The translations under genes and the position numbers were made by a program. A stretch of 64,000 nt of DNA from positions 62,001-126,000 of the IMG/VR virus record IMGVR_UViG_3300025584_000003. One strand, given 5' to 3'. The notes under the pieces are model-generated. The model was not told the origin of the DNA and did not search any database. It saw only the letters and a list, made by a program, of their open reading frames with translations. The stretch is from a virus. Below are positions 47,068 to 58,093 of this stretch, piece after piece. Every line of letters starts with the position of its first letter. The stretch's first letter is position 1.

Positions 47068-47438
47068 GGGGGTGCCCGGTTTCGATTAGTATGGACAAGT
47101 ATACAGGTGCACGCAGAGTGATTGGCTAAGCAATCAAAACAAAATAACTGGCAGACCAGCAGTTAAATTAGCGGCGTAGACTAACCTCTACGATTTCGTT
47201 AATGTCTATTTATTGACTCCGATAGTTAAATAGGCATCATTTATCGGATAGTCCAAGTGTTGTGGGACGAATAATCCAGACGCACCGTCCCAAACGACTT
47301 ACGGGGGTTACGACAAACATTAAAGGAGCGAGGTACAATTTGTCAAGAATGATGACCTTAACTAGCAAACTAGACTAAGCATGTGAATGACCTGATATGG
47401 ACCATGTTAAGACGGGAGTTCGATTCTCCCCACCTCCA
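47068..47438 (+). ncRNA. ssrA: tmRNA (ssrA)
   Basis: 371 nt. The 5' end GGGGGTG pairs with CACCTCC near the 3' end, and the conserved GGTTTCGAT and T-arm GGGAG-TTCGATT-CTCCC are present. A tag frame starts at AGC 47129 and reads SNQNKITGRPAVKLAA before TAG at 47177; the LAA end is the usual degradation signal. It rescues stalled ribosomes with SmpB, which is not in the window and may come from the host. The resume codon is inferred. Confidence 0.9.
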
Positions 47439-47473
47439 CACCCGAATTAACCAAATAAGGAAAAAAACAAATT

Positions 47474-47836
47474 ATGGCAGAAATACTAGATATGAACGGT
47501 AATGTAGTTTCTAAACCTAAAAAAGATAAATCCAAAGATCCAGATACAAAAGAAAAATCTACAGAAGAAACGTTTGCACTATTGCAGTGTTTAACTAAAG
47601 AATGTAAAGGTTCTACAGTATTTTTTCAAGGGATTTCTTTTGCATTTATACCAGCGGTGCACCCCAAGAACCCTCATGGAGCACCAGCCCTTAATCCAAT
47701 GCCTGTAGGAAATATATGCGCTAATTGCGGAAGTTTTTATAGTACAGAAGAATTGCTGGAAGGGCATATGAAGAGCCTAGAAGTTGTTACAAAAGCAAAA
47801 GTACTTTCAAAGAAATCTACAAAGAAATCTAAATAA
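47474..47836 (+). CDS. Unknown protein with central zinc-like site
   Basis: 120 aa. Lys-rich ends flank CLTKECKG and ICANCGSFYSTEEL, two Cys pairs suggesting a zinc finger. Function unknown. Confidence 0.6.
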   Translation: MAEILDMNGNVVSKPKKDKSKDPDTKEKSTEETFALLQCLTKECKGSTVFFQGISFAFIPAVHPKNPHGAPALNPMPVGNICANCGSFYSTEELLEGHMKSLEVVTKAKVLSKKSTKKSK

Positions 47837-47854
47837 AGAAAAGGATTCGTAAGT

Positions 47855-48139
47855 ATGTTTGCAGAAATTAATGATCAAAAATTTAAAATATTGTTTCAAG
47901 GAGCTGCGGTAAGATTGCCAGCTACTTTGGAAGAGCGTTTAGAACTTTTTGCTTTAACTTCAGAAACTGGAAAAGTGTTAGTAATAGATGAAAATAATGT
48001 TATTATTTTTGAGCTAATACCTGAAGCAGATATAGTTGAGCCTCAAGAAGAAGTTCAAGAAAATCCAAAAGAGATACCTTCAGAAGTAGAGGAAACTGTT
48101 GAGGATAACGAGGAACAAACCAAAGAAAAAGATGACTAG
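47855..48139 (+). CDS. Unknown acidic-tailed protein
   Basis: 94 aa, with a beta-rich first half and a Glu-rich C-terminal third. Overlaps the start of the next gene. Function unknown. Confidence 0.6.
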   Translation: MFAEINDQKFKILFQGAAVRLPATLEERLELFALTSETGKVLVIDENNVIIFELIPEADIVEPQEEVQENPKEIPSEVEETVEDNEEQTKEKDD

Positions 48140-48611
48140 AATTAGAAGAAGTAAGGCGGAAATGGCAGCCGGTATGACCGTAGAGGACAAGCGGGCCGGC
48201 CTAACGATGGATACCTTTAAAGCCTCAAATAAAGAGGCTGAAAAAAAACCCTTAAGCACTTCAGCTAAAAAAGCTACTAAAGAATATGCGGATACAGGGA
48301 TCAAATTAATATTTGAAGAAAGAATAGTTGAAAAGGAAATTCCTGTTATAAAGGAAGTTCGAATTTTGAATAGCACTGAGGGTACAGAGAAAACTGTACA
48401 AGAAATAATGAATCTTGAGCTAAGAAAATGTACTTGGGAATGGATGCAACTTCCTATCAAAGATTTTACAGTAGCTCAATTAAAGAAATTAGGTAAAGAG
48501 GGCTGGCATATGGCGTTTACGCATAATCCAAAAGATCACATACCTTCATCGACTAAAGGAGAACAATTATGTTTTCAACGTCCAAGATACCAAAAGAAGT
48601 CAAAGAAATAA
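48132..48611 (+). CDS. Unknown basic protein
   Basis: 159 aa from the ATG at 48132, in an ATGACTAG overlap. Basic N- and C-termini, helix-rich middle. KKLGKEGWHMAFTHNP near the end recalls small helical phage proteins. Function unknown. Confidence 0.6.
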   Translation: MTRIRRSKAEMAAGMTVEDKRAGLTMDTFKASNKEAEKKPLSTSAKKATKEYADTGIKLIFEERIVEKEIPVIKEVRILNSTEGTEKTVQEIMNLELRKCTWEWMQLPIKDFTVAQLKKLGKEGWHMAFTHNPKDHIPSSTKGEQLCFQRPRYQKKSKK

Positions 48612-48820
48612 TTGACGATGTAACTAACATTCTTGAAGGAACCCAAAAAGGTCCTTTAGATGTTAAAAAACACGACCTATTGGAAACAATAAAACAAGCT
48701 TTATATAGTATGCTTGCTGCAGCTGATTGCTTAGATTTTGATACAAAAGAGGATCGTAGAAAGTACATCGTAAAAGATTTTAGTCTCTGGGTTCAGAGAT
48801 ATCTATTAAATAAATTTTAG
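48569..48820 (+). CDS. Unknown helical protein
   Basis: 83 aa with a strong ribosome site (AAAGGAG) inside the preceding gene. No motif recognised. Confidence 0.6.
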   Translation: MFSTSKIPKEVKEIIDDVTNILEGTQKGPLDVKKHDLLETIKQALYSMLAAADCLDFDTKEDRRKYIVKDFSLWVQRYLLNKF

Positions 48821-48830
48821 AAAGGTTAGA

Positions 48831-49622
48831 ATGAAGATTTATACTCATCAGCACGTAGATTTAGATAACTCTTGTTGTTTAGCGTTGCTGTTATTACACT
48901 ATCCTGAGTTGGATTACAGTGACATAATTTTTGTACCAGCAAATTGGGATGGAGAAGGTTTAAAAGAAGAAGATATAGCTATAGATATATGGGCTAACGG
49001 AAAAGGTATGAAGGGGGATGGTAAATCTGGGGAACTTACAGGAGCTGCGTTTACAGAACTTTTGAATACTCTCAATAACCGAGAATATAATAGCGCCTAT
49101 AGTAAATTAAATTTATTACTAAAAGGATTAGAGCGCTACGGACACATATATCATTATATAGAAAAAGCTGATTATTTAGGAATTTGGGATGTATGGAAAT
49201 TCTTACGACTAGAATGTCCCGACGACGCCGAGTTCGTTCAACTTTGGTATCCTGTAATCGGTGGTATGTTATTAGACTATAAAACTAGAATGTTAGCTAA
49301 GACAGAAGCTAAATTAGCTAATACAGTTTATGACAAAATTGCTATTTTAAAAAATTCAAAAAGTAAGTATACAGGCACCCATCTATTTAGACGTGGGGCT
49401 CTTTTTGTAATTTATGAAGATGGAAACAATCTAAGTGTGAAACGCTGCAATGGTTCTCCAGAAATACATGTGGGTAATCATTTAAAAGAATATTTGCCAG
49501 ACTGGTTCCATCACCCAGACGGATTTTTCAGTGCTTGGGGTTCTCCTAAAGCGCCTGCGACAGAGCCTCCAGCCATAAATGCTGAAGACTTAGCAGAATT
49601 ATTAGTACCATTAACTAAATAA
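48831..49622 (+). CDS. Possible DHH-like phosphoesterase
   Basis: 263 aa. The start IYTHQHVDLDNSCCLALLLL and a following strand IIFVPANWDGEG resemble the metal-binding opening of DHH/MYG1-type phosphoesterases (His-x-Asp pattern). The rest is helical with a beta C-terminus. Other activities cannot be excluded. Confidence 0.5.
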   Translation: MKIYTHQHVDLDNSCCLALLLLHYPELDYSDIIFVPANWDGEGLKEEDIAIDIWANGKGMKGDGKSGELTGAAFTELLNTLNNREYNSAYSKLNLLLKGLERYGHIYHYIEKADYLGIWDVWKFLRLECPDDAEFVQLWYPVIGGMLLDYKTRMLAKTEAKLANTVYDKIAILKNSKSKYTGTHLFRRGALFVIYEDGNNLSVKRCNGSPEIHVGNHLKEYLPDWFHHPDGFFSAWGSPKAPATEPPAINAEDLAELLVPLTK

Positions 49623-49636
49623 AAAAAAGGAATAAT

Positions 49637-50005
49637 ATGACAACAGAAAATTCAATAATGGTTATAAGACCTTACTGGGATATGGGCACCTGGGTCTTCG
49701 ATGATGAGGCCGTAGGCCTATTACGAGAACCATTCGTATCCGGGGCTCCAGAAATGATTGATGCCCTAATAACTATGGCTGGAGGGCATCCAGAAGATGT
49801 TCGTACTGGTTTCAACTTATTCTTTAGCGGAATCAAATACCCTGACAGTGTTGTGGAGGCTACAAGAATGGAAGAGGATGAATTTCCAATGGGAACTTGG
49901 TATGAGGAAGCAACTACTGGAATGACTTTCTGGTTATGCCCAGCGCTATTAAAGTATTTTAGTACACCTCCGGAGTCAATATTCGCGCATGTAACGCTCG
50001 ACTAA
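49637..50005 (+). CDS. Unknown phage protein
   Basis: 122 aa. MVIRPYWDMGTWVFDDEAVG and a Met/Phe-rich strand pattern are typical of an unnamed phage family. Last rightward gene before the bidirectional terminator. Confidence 0.65.
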   Translation: MTTENSIMVIRPYWDMGTWVFDDEAVGLLREPFVSGAPEMIDALITMAGGHPEDVRTGFNLFFSGIKYPDSVVEATRMEEDEFPMGTWYEEATTGMTFWLCPALLKYFSTPPESIFAHVTLD

Positions 50006-50017
50006 AAACTAAAAAAA

Positions 50018-50045
50018 TAGGCGGGTTACATCCCCGCCTACTTTC
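50018..50045. terminator. Bidirectional terminator
   Basis: TAGGCGGG pairs with CCCCGCCTA. T-rich runs lie on both sides (AAAAAAA before it on the plus strand, CTTTCCTTTTT after), so it can stop both converging units. Confidence 0.9.
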
Positions 50046-50062
50046 CTTTTTACATTAATTTC

Positions 50063-50785
50063 TTAGTCTTCGTAACAGTCTAATATCTCTCGTATCAAGC
50101 CGTGCCTAACAATATCCTCCCTGGTAAAGTTTGCAGTAGTAATATCTTTTATTTTGGATAGACGTGCCATGGCGTCTTCTAAACCGCTGATATCATCCTT
50201 ATCACTTTGCTTTGGATCTCCAGTTATAATCATTTTAGAATCTCTTCCTAATCTAGTTAAAAAGGTCTTCATAGCTGTACAAGAGGAATTCTGGGATTCG
50301 TCATATAAAACTACTTTGTTTTCAAATTCCATACCTCTTAAAAAAGCTGGTACCACAATATTAATAATACCAGTGGTTTCCAAAATATCTGTTATTTGTT
50401 TCCCAATTATTTTTTCAAACTTTTGCCAATATGGGTTCATAAAAGGATCAGTTTTCTCTTTCATACCCCCCTTTAATCATCCGAATTTTTCATTATCTAC
50501 GCAAATTAAAGGTTTACAAATTACTATTCCATCGACAGGAGATTCTTTATCTGCTAATTGTTTTAAAGCGAAGTGCACTGATAAATGAGTCTTACCTGTA
50601 CCTGCAGGACCTTTTGAGAAAATTATTGTTTTCTTCTCCATAGCTTTATAAAATTTTTCCTGAGCTTTAGTTAAAAATTTCAAATCCCCTAATTTTACAG
50701 GAGAAGATTTTGAAGAAAAAAATAAATGGTGCAATTGTCGTAATGCTTGGTGTTTATTACTACAGTCTTGAGAGTTGTGTTGCAT
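50063..50785 (-). CDS. phoH: PhoH-like ATPase, needs TGA read as Trp
   Basis: 240 aa if TGA at 50477-50479 is sense. The P-loop FSKGPAGTGKTHLSVH and Walker B VVLYDESQNSS with later IITGDPKQSDKDD are classic PhoH. The TGA falls in FG[W]LKGGMKEKTDPFM, where PhoH has GFLPGD, so an aromatic residue fits. Strong ribosome site AAGGAGG and TAA stop. PhoH proteins are RNA helicase/ATPases common in phages. Confidence 0.85.
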
Positions 50786-50794
50786 TGAGCCTCC

Positions 50795-51286
50795 TTAGAA
50801 ACGTTGTCCGGGAGTCTTATATGTATATATTGGAGCTTCCGAATCTTTCGCTAAGCGTGTTTTAGTTAATCGTTTTTTGGTAAGTCCCGGAACCTCTTTT
50901 TTTATTTTTGGTATATCTATAATTGTAGGTTTCGGCTGTTTGATCGGAGGAACTACCTTTGGTTCAGAGGCAGTTTCTAAATTATCTTTATATTCTGGAT
51001 GTATTTTTAGATAGGTTTGGTATTCATTTTTAGGTACAAGTTCGTAAAACACATTAGGTAGCTCTTTAGCATGACCTAATCGTTCTACCTCAGGCCAACC
51101 TTCTCCAGCACTAACTAATTTTATAGTACCAATATTGTACCCCCATTGTTTATTAGGGTGGTGGGATATAAGGGCGCAAGGCTCCTCATTTGAAATTAAT
51201 ATAATACGGCCATCTAAGGCCTCAGCATTAAATTCATATTGTCGTCAAACGACTATAGGGTTATCTGCCTTTTTAAAAAAGGGCAT
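50795..51286 (-). CDS. Unknown protein, needs TGA read as Trp
   Basis: 163 aa if TGA at codon 14 (51245-51247) is sense: MPFFKKADNPIVV[W]RQYEF. The remainder has SHHPNKQWGYNIG and a Lys/Pro-rich C-terminal half. It starts four bases after the RNA polymerase stop. No family recognised. Confidence 0.65.
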
Positions 51287-51289
51287 TTA

Positions 51290-54200
51290 TTAAAAGAATT
51301 CCCCCTTTTGATAATTAGTGTTTTTACCAAAGTTATCTCCATAAATGAACGCTGGTACAGGGTCTTTACCTCGAATGTTAGCTCATAAGCCTTTTGCAGC
51401 TCCTACAGTTAAGCCCCGTTTTACTCTGTTCGCACTAACTCTAGTTAACCAATCGTCGCTATCAGCATTTAATGAGTCTATTGATTTAAAATATGCGTCA
51501 TATTCGATTAATGGAAGTTTTTCTTTTTTTCTATCTTTGTTTAGAGCGTTTAAATAACTTATAGTAGTTCTATCTCCTCTTAGGAATCCGCTACCCTCAG
51601 GAGCTACTGTAATTTGGGCATTATCACTAATTCCACGAATTACGGTTTCAAATGTTTTATTAAAGAATTTTCCCCCATAAACTTTTGAAGCTTCTTCTAC
51701 TAAATACTTCTGAGCTGATAAGTGATCCTTTAATTCTCCAAGTTCCTGAGGTTTTATAATTCCATCAGATATGGCGTCTCCAATTCCTATTTTAACTCCT
51801 TCTGTTACAATAGGCAGTCTACCGGAAGGTATAGTAAAGGTTTTATCATTCTTTTCCCCATAACCCTCTATCCTAACGGAGTACCCTCCAGTAAGATTTT
51901 TCTTAATAGATTTTATAGTCCCCTTTACAGTAGATAACGTAGCTTTTCCACTTAATTTTTGAGGTACAAAAAATAATTGTTTTAAACGTGGGAAACCAGT
52001 TACAGCACCACCACCACCGCCACCTAAGGCAGTTCCCCCTGTATGGAAAGTTTGCATAACTAATTGTGTAGATCTTTCGGTAATGGCCTGTCCGTCTAAT
52101 ACTCCTACCGCTTCTCCTAATACAGATAATTTTCCATTAGGCATTAACCCATAACAGGCTTGACAAATCCCTTCAACTGCTTCGCAAGTTAATGGCGATC
52201 TAACCCATAGAGTTTTTAATTTATCCTTTTTAGCTCTTAATAAAACATTTGAATCTACAATGTCATTTCTTTTCCCCACACCCGATACAGAGTTAAGTAA
52301 CATGCGATCTATAACATTCTTGTCATTTACGCCAATTTCTAAACCTTTACGAGTATTACAATCTTCTACAGTTATTAACAAACGTCTATTAATGTTTAAT
52401 AACGCTTTGTTTAAAGCACCAGATTGCTCTGTATTTACGGACCTGTCAATATTACCTTTACGAACTCCATATAAGGACGCAAAATAAGAAGGGGTATCTA
52501 AACCCTCTCCATACGATTTTAACACAGGATAGGGGATAGGACGGCCTTTGGTGTCCATTAGAACCCCAGGCATAGATAAAATTTGTCGTACAGAATCAGT
52601 TTTACCAAATGAGCCTGAATCCAACATGTCGTAGATGTTATTTCTACCCCGTACACTTTTATCCTGAGCTTTTTGAACTTCTATAGTTAATTTGTTTAAA
52701 GAGTCAATTCTAGTCTGCCCTTTTAATTTATTAATTGCAGGAAGTTTTTCTTTTAAAAGATCATCTCTATAGGCTCTATCTATTACAAAGTCATTTAATG
52801 ATAAGGTATTGCCATGTAAAGTGGCCTGCATAGCTCCTAAAGATTTCCAAGAATTAATTACATCTGTAAAATAATTAGGGTAAGTAGTTGCGATAGTGGT
52901 TAAAAGTTTTTCAGACACTTTAGCAGTTAATACTCGTTCGTAATCCCTTAATTTTTCAGGTAATTCAGAATTAATATAAAACTGCCCTATAGTCACTTTT
53001 GTACCGTTAAGATCAAACTGAGTAGTCCATGGAATTTTGGCTTTTTTAGCGTCAGAAATAGATTTAAAAGATTCTTTAGATTTTTCTTTAATAAGACTTA
53101 GCTGGTGTATTCCAAAAACATATTCTTTACTAATCTCTGGAACAATAGAGTTATCTCCATGCTTAAATAAGATCTTGCTAGGCATCATGTTTTTAGCTTC
53201 CTCTACAGATTCAGCAGAAACAGGTACCATTACAGACATAGTATCGCCGTCAAAATCAGCGTTGAAACCTCTCATAACAAGAGGATTCATTCTAATAGAT
53301 TTACCATCTACTAATTGAGGTTTAAAAGCTTGAACTCCATGCTTATGAAGTGTAGGAGCTCTGTTCATAATTACGGGTCTACGTTTCATTTCATCAACGA
53401 GAGCTGATTTTGCTAAATCAGTTTCATCTTTGTATTCCCTTACTGCGGCTGTAGCTTTTAATCCAAATTCCTTTAAATTCTTTATAATAAAAGGTTTATA
53501 AATAGAATAAGCTATTTTAAATGGAGTACCTACCTCATTTAGACCTAAATCGGGGTCAACAATGATAGTACTTCGAGCACTTAAGTCTTGACGCTTGCCC
53601 CAGGATTTTCCTTGTATTAAGCCTTTTTTACTTTCTCCTATTTCTTCTAAAATCCCTTTATACTTTTCACCGCCATAGGTTATAGGTTCTATAAAACCTT
53701 GCATAGCTCTTACAGAATCATACAATGATCTATTAGCTCTTAAAACCTCATCTGCGCCTATAATATCTTTAGTACTTTTTAAAGCTGTGTTTATAACCCC
53801 AATATCTCTATAATGTTTATTGATATCGCTAGTCATTAAATCACCAGTAGGTAAAGAATAGATAGGTCTAAATTTAGGAGGTAATATTGGTATTTTAGTA
53901 ATAGTATAGGCTTCTTTTGGGTTTAATTTCATTCTACTTAAATTTTGTAGATACCTAACCTTAGTATTTAAACTATTCACCGAGGATACAGGGGCAGTTT
54001 TTAAAGCTGCTGTAGCCTTAACAAGCTCAGCGTCAACATCATAGGCTTCTAAAGCAGAGATAATAGCCGGAATTCCAGACTTACCTTTTAGCTTTAATTT
54101 CCCATCTATAATGTCGCTATATTTCTTGTCAGTAATACCTAATATTTTAGTAATTGCAGGAGCAAACATAGGATTAGGTAAATTAGTTGCTAAATTAATA

Positions 54201-57200
54201 TGAGACCATAACGTGCCGCTAATTCCACCAGTAATCTTTTCATCGAATAATCCACCGGCTCTAGTCATTAAATTTTTACCAACTAACATAGTTCCTGGCT
54301 TTTCTAATGCGCCATTAGACAGCTTAGTAACATCTTTGTCAGTTAATGGTAAAATTTGTAGTTTATTACCTTTTTTAGTAACATTAACACCTAGACCTTG
54401 AATATAGGTTGTTAGCTTTTCAAATACAAAGTTTCTAGAAGGCTTACTAGGCGGCAGTCCCAATTGTAGGTCTCTTCAGTATTCATCGTTAGACCTTCCT
54501 TTAATCTCTCCAATATCTCGTAAATTGGCTTTTGCTCCGTGGGCCAGATATGCATAATTATCTAAAATCCCTACATGCTGTGAACCCTTTCCTACAGGCT
54601 GTTCGTCTATATCATATTGGCCGATACCATGAGCCCCTAATTTTTTGTTGACTATATGTCGAAGTTTGAAAAAATACTGTTGTCCTACAAAAATTTGATT
54701 ATCAAAAGCTTTGCCAGTTTTACCATCTGTTAAAGTTTCATCAGGTTCTATACCAAGTTCTTTCATTTCTGCTAAAACTTCTGCAGATCTGTCACCTTCT
54801 GGATTATTAAAATTCTTAACAATATAAGGTTTACCAGTTTTTTTAGCAATTTTACCAGCTGCCGTCTCTAAAATTTGACCAATGTTCATACGAGAAGGAA
54901 CTCCATGAGCATTTAACATTATGTCAATAGGGGTACCATCCTCTCTATGAGGGGCATCTGCGTCTGGAATAATTTTAGTAACAATAGATTTATTACCATA
55001 ACGCCCAGAAAGTTTATCACCTTCTTTAAAAGGATGGGTAGATTTAACATAAATATCTATGTTTCTACCAGTCTTAACTACATCAGTTACCACTCCCGGC
55101 TCATCTTCAGACCATTCAGTTAAATTTTTATTAAATTGTCCAAAAGTATATTTACTTAATTTATGTAAAGCTACCTCATGGTCGTCCATTTCACGCTTAA
55201 CTAAAAATGCAATTAATACATCTTCTGGATTAACTGTTTCTCCTACCTTAATAATACCAGAGCTATCTAATTTTTTTCTATTATCTGGGGTTATAGCGTC
55301 TGGGTACCAGGCACTAAATTTTTCTAAACTAAATGCAGATAATTTAGGAGTAAAAAATACATTTACTTTATGGAGCATAGAATGAGAAAGTTTATTAGCA
55401 GCTGATTCTGTAATTACAGCGCCATCTTCATAATTATAACCCTTATAAGTCATATAGGCTGTAGTTAAATTTTTTCCTATAGACAGGGTATCTCCACTGG
55501 AATAATTATTTTCAGCTAATATAGTTTTACTATTAACCTCATCTCCCACGTTTACTAAAGGAGTAGAATCTAAATAACCATCTTGATTTAATGGGAAATT
55601 GTTATATAAACCTTTTTTAGTTTTAGATCCATCTTTTCCAATGATATAAATATAATCTTTAGTAATTTTACTAACTGTTCCAGTACGAGGTTTCCCTTTT
55701 AAATTAGGTCCGTATACTGGATTAAGAAAATTACCAAGAATCTTTTCATAAGTAGAATCTTTATCTCTATAGGTTTGTACTAAAGGAGCTTCTTTATTAT
55801 CTAAAGCCATAGCTTGAGTCATCATACGAGCACCAGTAGCACTTCTATTACCCTGAACTGCGTCTAAAAATGGAATAGCATTAGCGGCAAAAGAAAACAT
55901 TGATCTTGGAGACCTTATATAATAATTAGCCTTACTTGGGGCAATACGTATAAGTTCACCCTTATACATTGCGTGTATTGACTTAAATTTAGGAGTAATA
56001 GTAGAGCCAGATATTTCATATTGATCTGGGTACACTACATAACTTTCAAAGAATTCTAAAGGACTAATATATACTAGTTTACCAGAAGTATTATATACTG
56101 GAGATTTCAGCTCATTACCTTCTTTAACAACCTCAGAGGTCATTCCTAAAGTTACTCCAATTTTTGAACCTTCTGGAGAAGCTGTAGAGTCTATAAACCC
56201 TAAGTGTGTAGGCTGTACATCCCTAGTTTCTTCAGTAATTGAGTGCTTACTTTTTATTCCACCAGTACCCATAGGAGAGGTTTTTCTTCATTCGGATACA
56301 ATAGCTACAGGATTTGTTTGTGGAGGAGTTGAGCTTAAATCGCCAGTAGTAAAAAATAGTTTAATAGGTTTTGAAAAAGTACCAGCACTTACTATTTCTC
56401 GTACTTGATCTTTGAACATCATAGATGATCGTAATTTTTTAGTAAGAGAGTCTTTTTGTTTATCAAAATGATTAATAAGTAAGTCATCTACTGATAAAAT
56501 TTGTTTAAAAACTAAACTATCTCTGTCATCTGGTTCTGCTGTACCTTTATTAATATCTAATAATTTCTTAGAAGAGTCTAGTAAAGCTTGTCCATTAACA
56601 TTAGAGTGTTTTCGACCCAAAGTTAAGAGGGTAGTGTTGGGGTCTACTTTAGTGAAGTTTTCAAAATAGTCTTTTAATTTGGTAAGAACTTCTGAGTAGT
56701 CTTTAGGATCTCTATGATAAATTTTAGTGAAAATAGAAGTCATTTCAGAAATTTCTGTGTTGAGAGCATTCTTCTTATTAACTTCTAATAGTTTGGTACC
56801 CCAAACCTTACGCATAGCCTCATCGCCTACACCTAATAAATTTAATAAAGTTCAGAGTCTATATTTTCTATTATCGAAAATAACTACAAATTTTTCAGAA
56901 ATAGGATCTAATTGCATTTTAAAATTAAGACCTTTTTCTAAATTGAATTCATTTTCTAACTCACCATTCTTCTTAATACGAGCATATATACCCGGCTTTC
57001 TTCGAAGTTGATTAACGGTTTGGTATTCATTTCCTTCAATAATAGTAGTAAACCTATTTGTTAATTTAGGGATATTTCCTATCTTAGCATTCTTTTTTTG
57101 GTTAATAACTTTTCCAGTGCTATCTTTTAAAAGTATATCAGCGTATAAAGGTATTTGTCAGCTACGCCTATTGATTTTTAACTCTTTCTGTTTAGGGAAA

Positions 57201-57349
57201 TCGTCAGAACTAAGATTGTCAACTATTTTTAAATTAGCTATTTCTAGAGTTCTATCACCGGCGGTGACTGGAAAAACGTTATTTATAGACTTTAGGATAG
57301 CCTGTTGGATATTTGAGTTCTGTTTGTTGTAATTTAATAAATCTGCCAT
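51290..57349 (-). CDS. Fused beta-beta' RNA polymerase, five in-frame TGA
   Basis: 2019 codons from ATG 57349 to TAA, open only if TGA at 57158, 56852, 56285, 54476 and at the C-terminus (51383) is sense. Beta part: IPLYADILL, GTGGIKSKHS, PTHLGFIDSTASPEGSKIG and GRYGNKSIVTKI ... VPSRMNIGQILETAAG. Beta' part: the catalytic NADFDGDTMSV and the trigger-loop region ITERSTQLVMQTFHTGG. Shorter than E. coli beta plus beta' (2749 aa) but with all core motifs. A candidate promoter lies 70 bases upstream. No alpha or sigma gene is in the window. Confidence 0.92.
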
Positions 57350-57416
57350 ATTGTTTTTAAATTTTTATGGTATAAGAAGTTAGATGAAGAACCTATCTGC
57401 ATTTTAAACTTTGTCT

Positions 57417-57426
57417 TTAAATATAA
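57417..57426 (-). promoter_or_regulatory. Candidate phage promoter core TTATATTTAA (minus)
   Basis: On the minus strand, TTTATATTTAAAG lies about 70 bases before the RNA polymerase ATG. It shares its core with the sites at 12864, 38160 and 61790. Confidence 0.45.
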
Positions 57427-57464
57427 AGCAAAGTAGGTTAAGAGTCAAGGGAGGTTTGAGCAAA

Positions 57465-57581
57465 ATGTTCATCCCAATTTATATATTCAAGAGCTTGATA
57501 TTTTTTAATGCAAGAAAAAGAATTACAGATGGAGAGAATGAGAACGCAAATGACGAAATATTTACTCCACCAAAAGACTAA
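57465..57581 (+). CDS. Small protein (38 aa)
   Basis: Starts after GGGAGGTTTGAG and reads MFIPIYIFKSLIFFNAR then an acidic tail. It sits between the divergent promoter region and a terminator. Function unknown. Confidence 0.4.
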   Translation: MFIPIYIFKSLIFFNARKRITDGENENANDEIFTPPKD

Positions 57582-57606
57582 ATAAAATAAAAAAAATACA
57601 CGCTAT

Positions 57607-57641
57607 AAAAAAAGAAGTCAACATCGCTTGATTTCTTTTTT
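57607..57641 (+). terminator. Terminator-like hairpin
   Basis: AAAGAAgTCAA-CATCGC-TTGAtTTCTTT with A- and T-runs on both sides; can work on either strand. Confidence 0.7.
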
Positions 57642-57672
57642 ACATTAAGTTATTGTAATCAAAAGAAATAAA

Positions 57673-57831
57673 ATGAATGAGAAGAAAGAACGTATTAAAA
57701 AACTGATTACGAAAACGGTACAAGATATAACTGAATTAACAATAGAACTAGTATACAACGATGAAGACAACGAAACAATTAAAGATTCAAATGATGGAGA
57801 AGATAAGTCCTCATCTACCGAATCTAACTAA
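57673..57831 (+). CDS. Small acidic protein
   Basis: 52 aa; a basic start (NEKKERIKKLI) then a strongly acidic, Ser-rich tail. It overlaps the next frame. Function unknown. Confidence 0.5.
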   Translation: MNEKKERIKKLITKTVQDITELTIELVYNDEDNETIKDSNDGEDKSSSTESN

Positions 57832-58093
57832 GGACGGGGCCTGTGTACATTTAAATACTAAATTTATAACAAAAATAGATATTGCAGTGAAAAAGAATGC
57901 ATTTAATATGGTTTATACTATATTTTATACATTTCATAGCAATGTTCCAGAATTAAAAATTATACATTTAGGACTTACCCCCTCCAGTATGATAACAGAA
58001 AATGATTTACTAGAAGTTCTTAGTAAGTATTGTGTATCTCTTGAAGAGGACGCAGACGCTTTATTAAGGCAATATAATCTTTTTAACAAATGA
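57761..58093 (+). CDS. Unknown protein preceding the reverse transcriptase
   Basis: 110 aa from 57761, or 100 aa from ATG 57791, which avoids most of the overlap with the upstream gene. Mixed alpha/beta, no motif recognised. Ends in TGA in an ATGA overlap with the reverse transcriptase, so the two are made together. Confidence 0.6.
   Translation: MKTTKQLKIQMMEKISPHLPNLTKDGACVHLNTKFITKIDIAVKKNAFNMVYTIFYTFHSNVPELKIIHLGLTPSSMITENDLLEVLSKYCVSLEEDADALLRQYNLFNK

Noticed and set aside
51383-57349. RNA polymerase split into several natural subunits at the TGA codons
   Set aside because: Most downstream pieces lack start codons and ribosome sites at the breaks, conserved motifs cross the TGA positions, and PhoH in the same operon shows the same feature.
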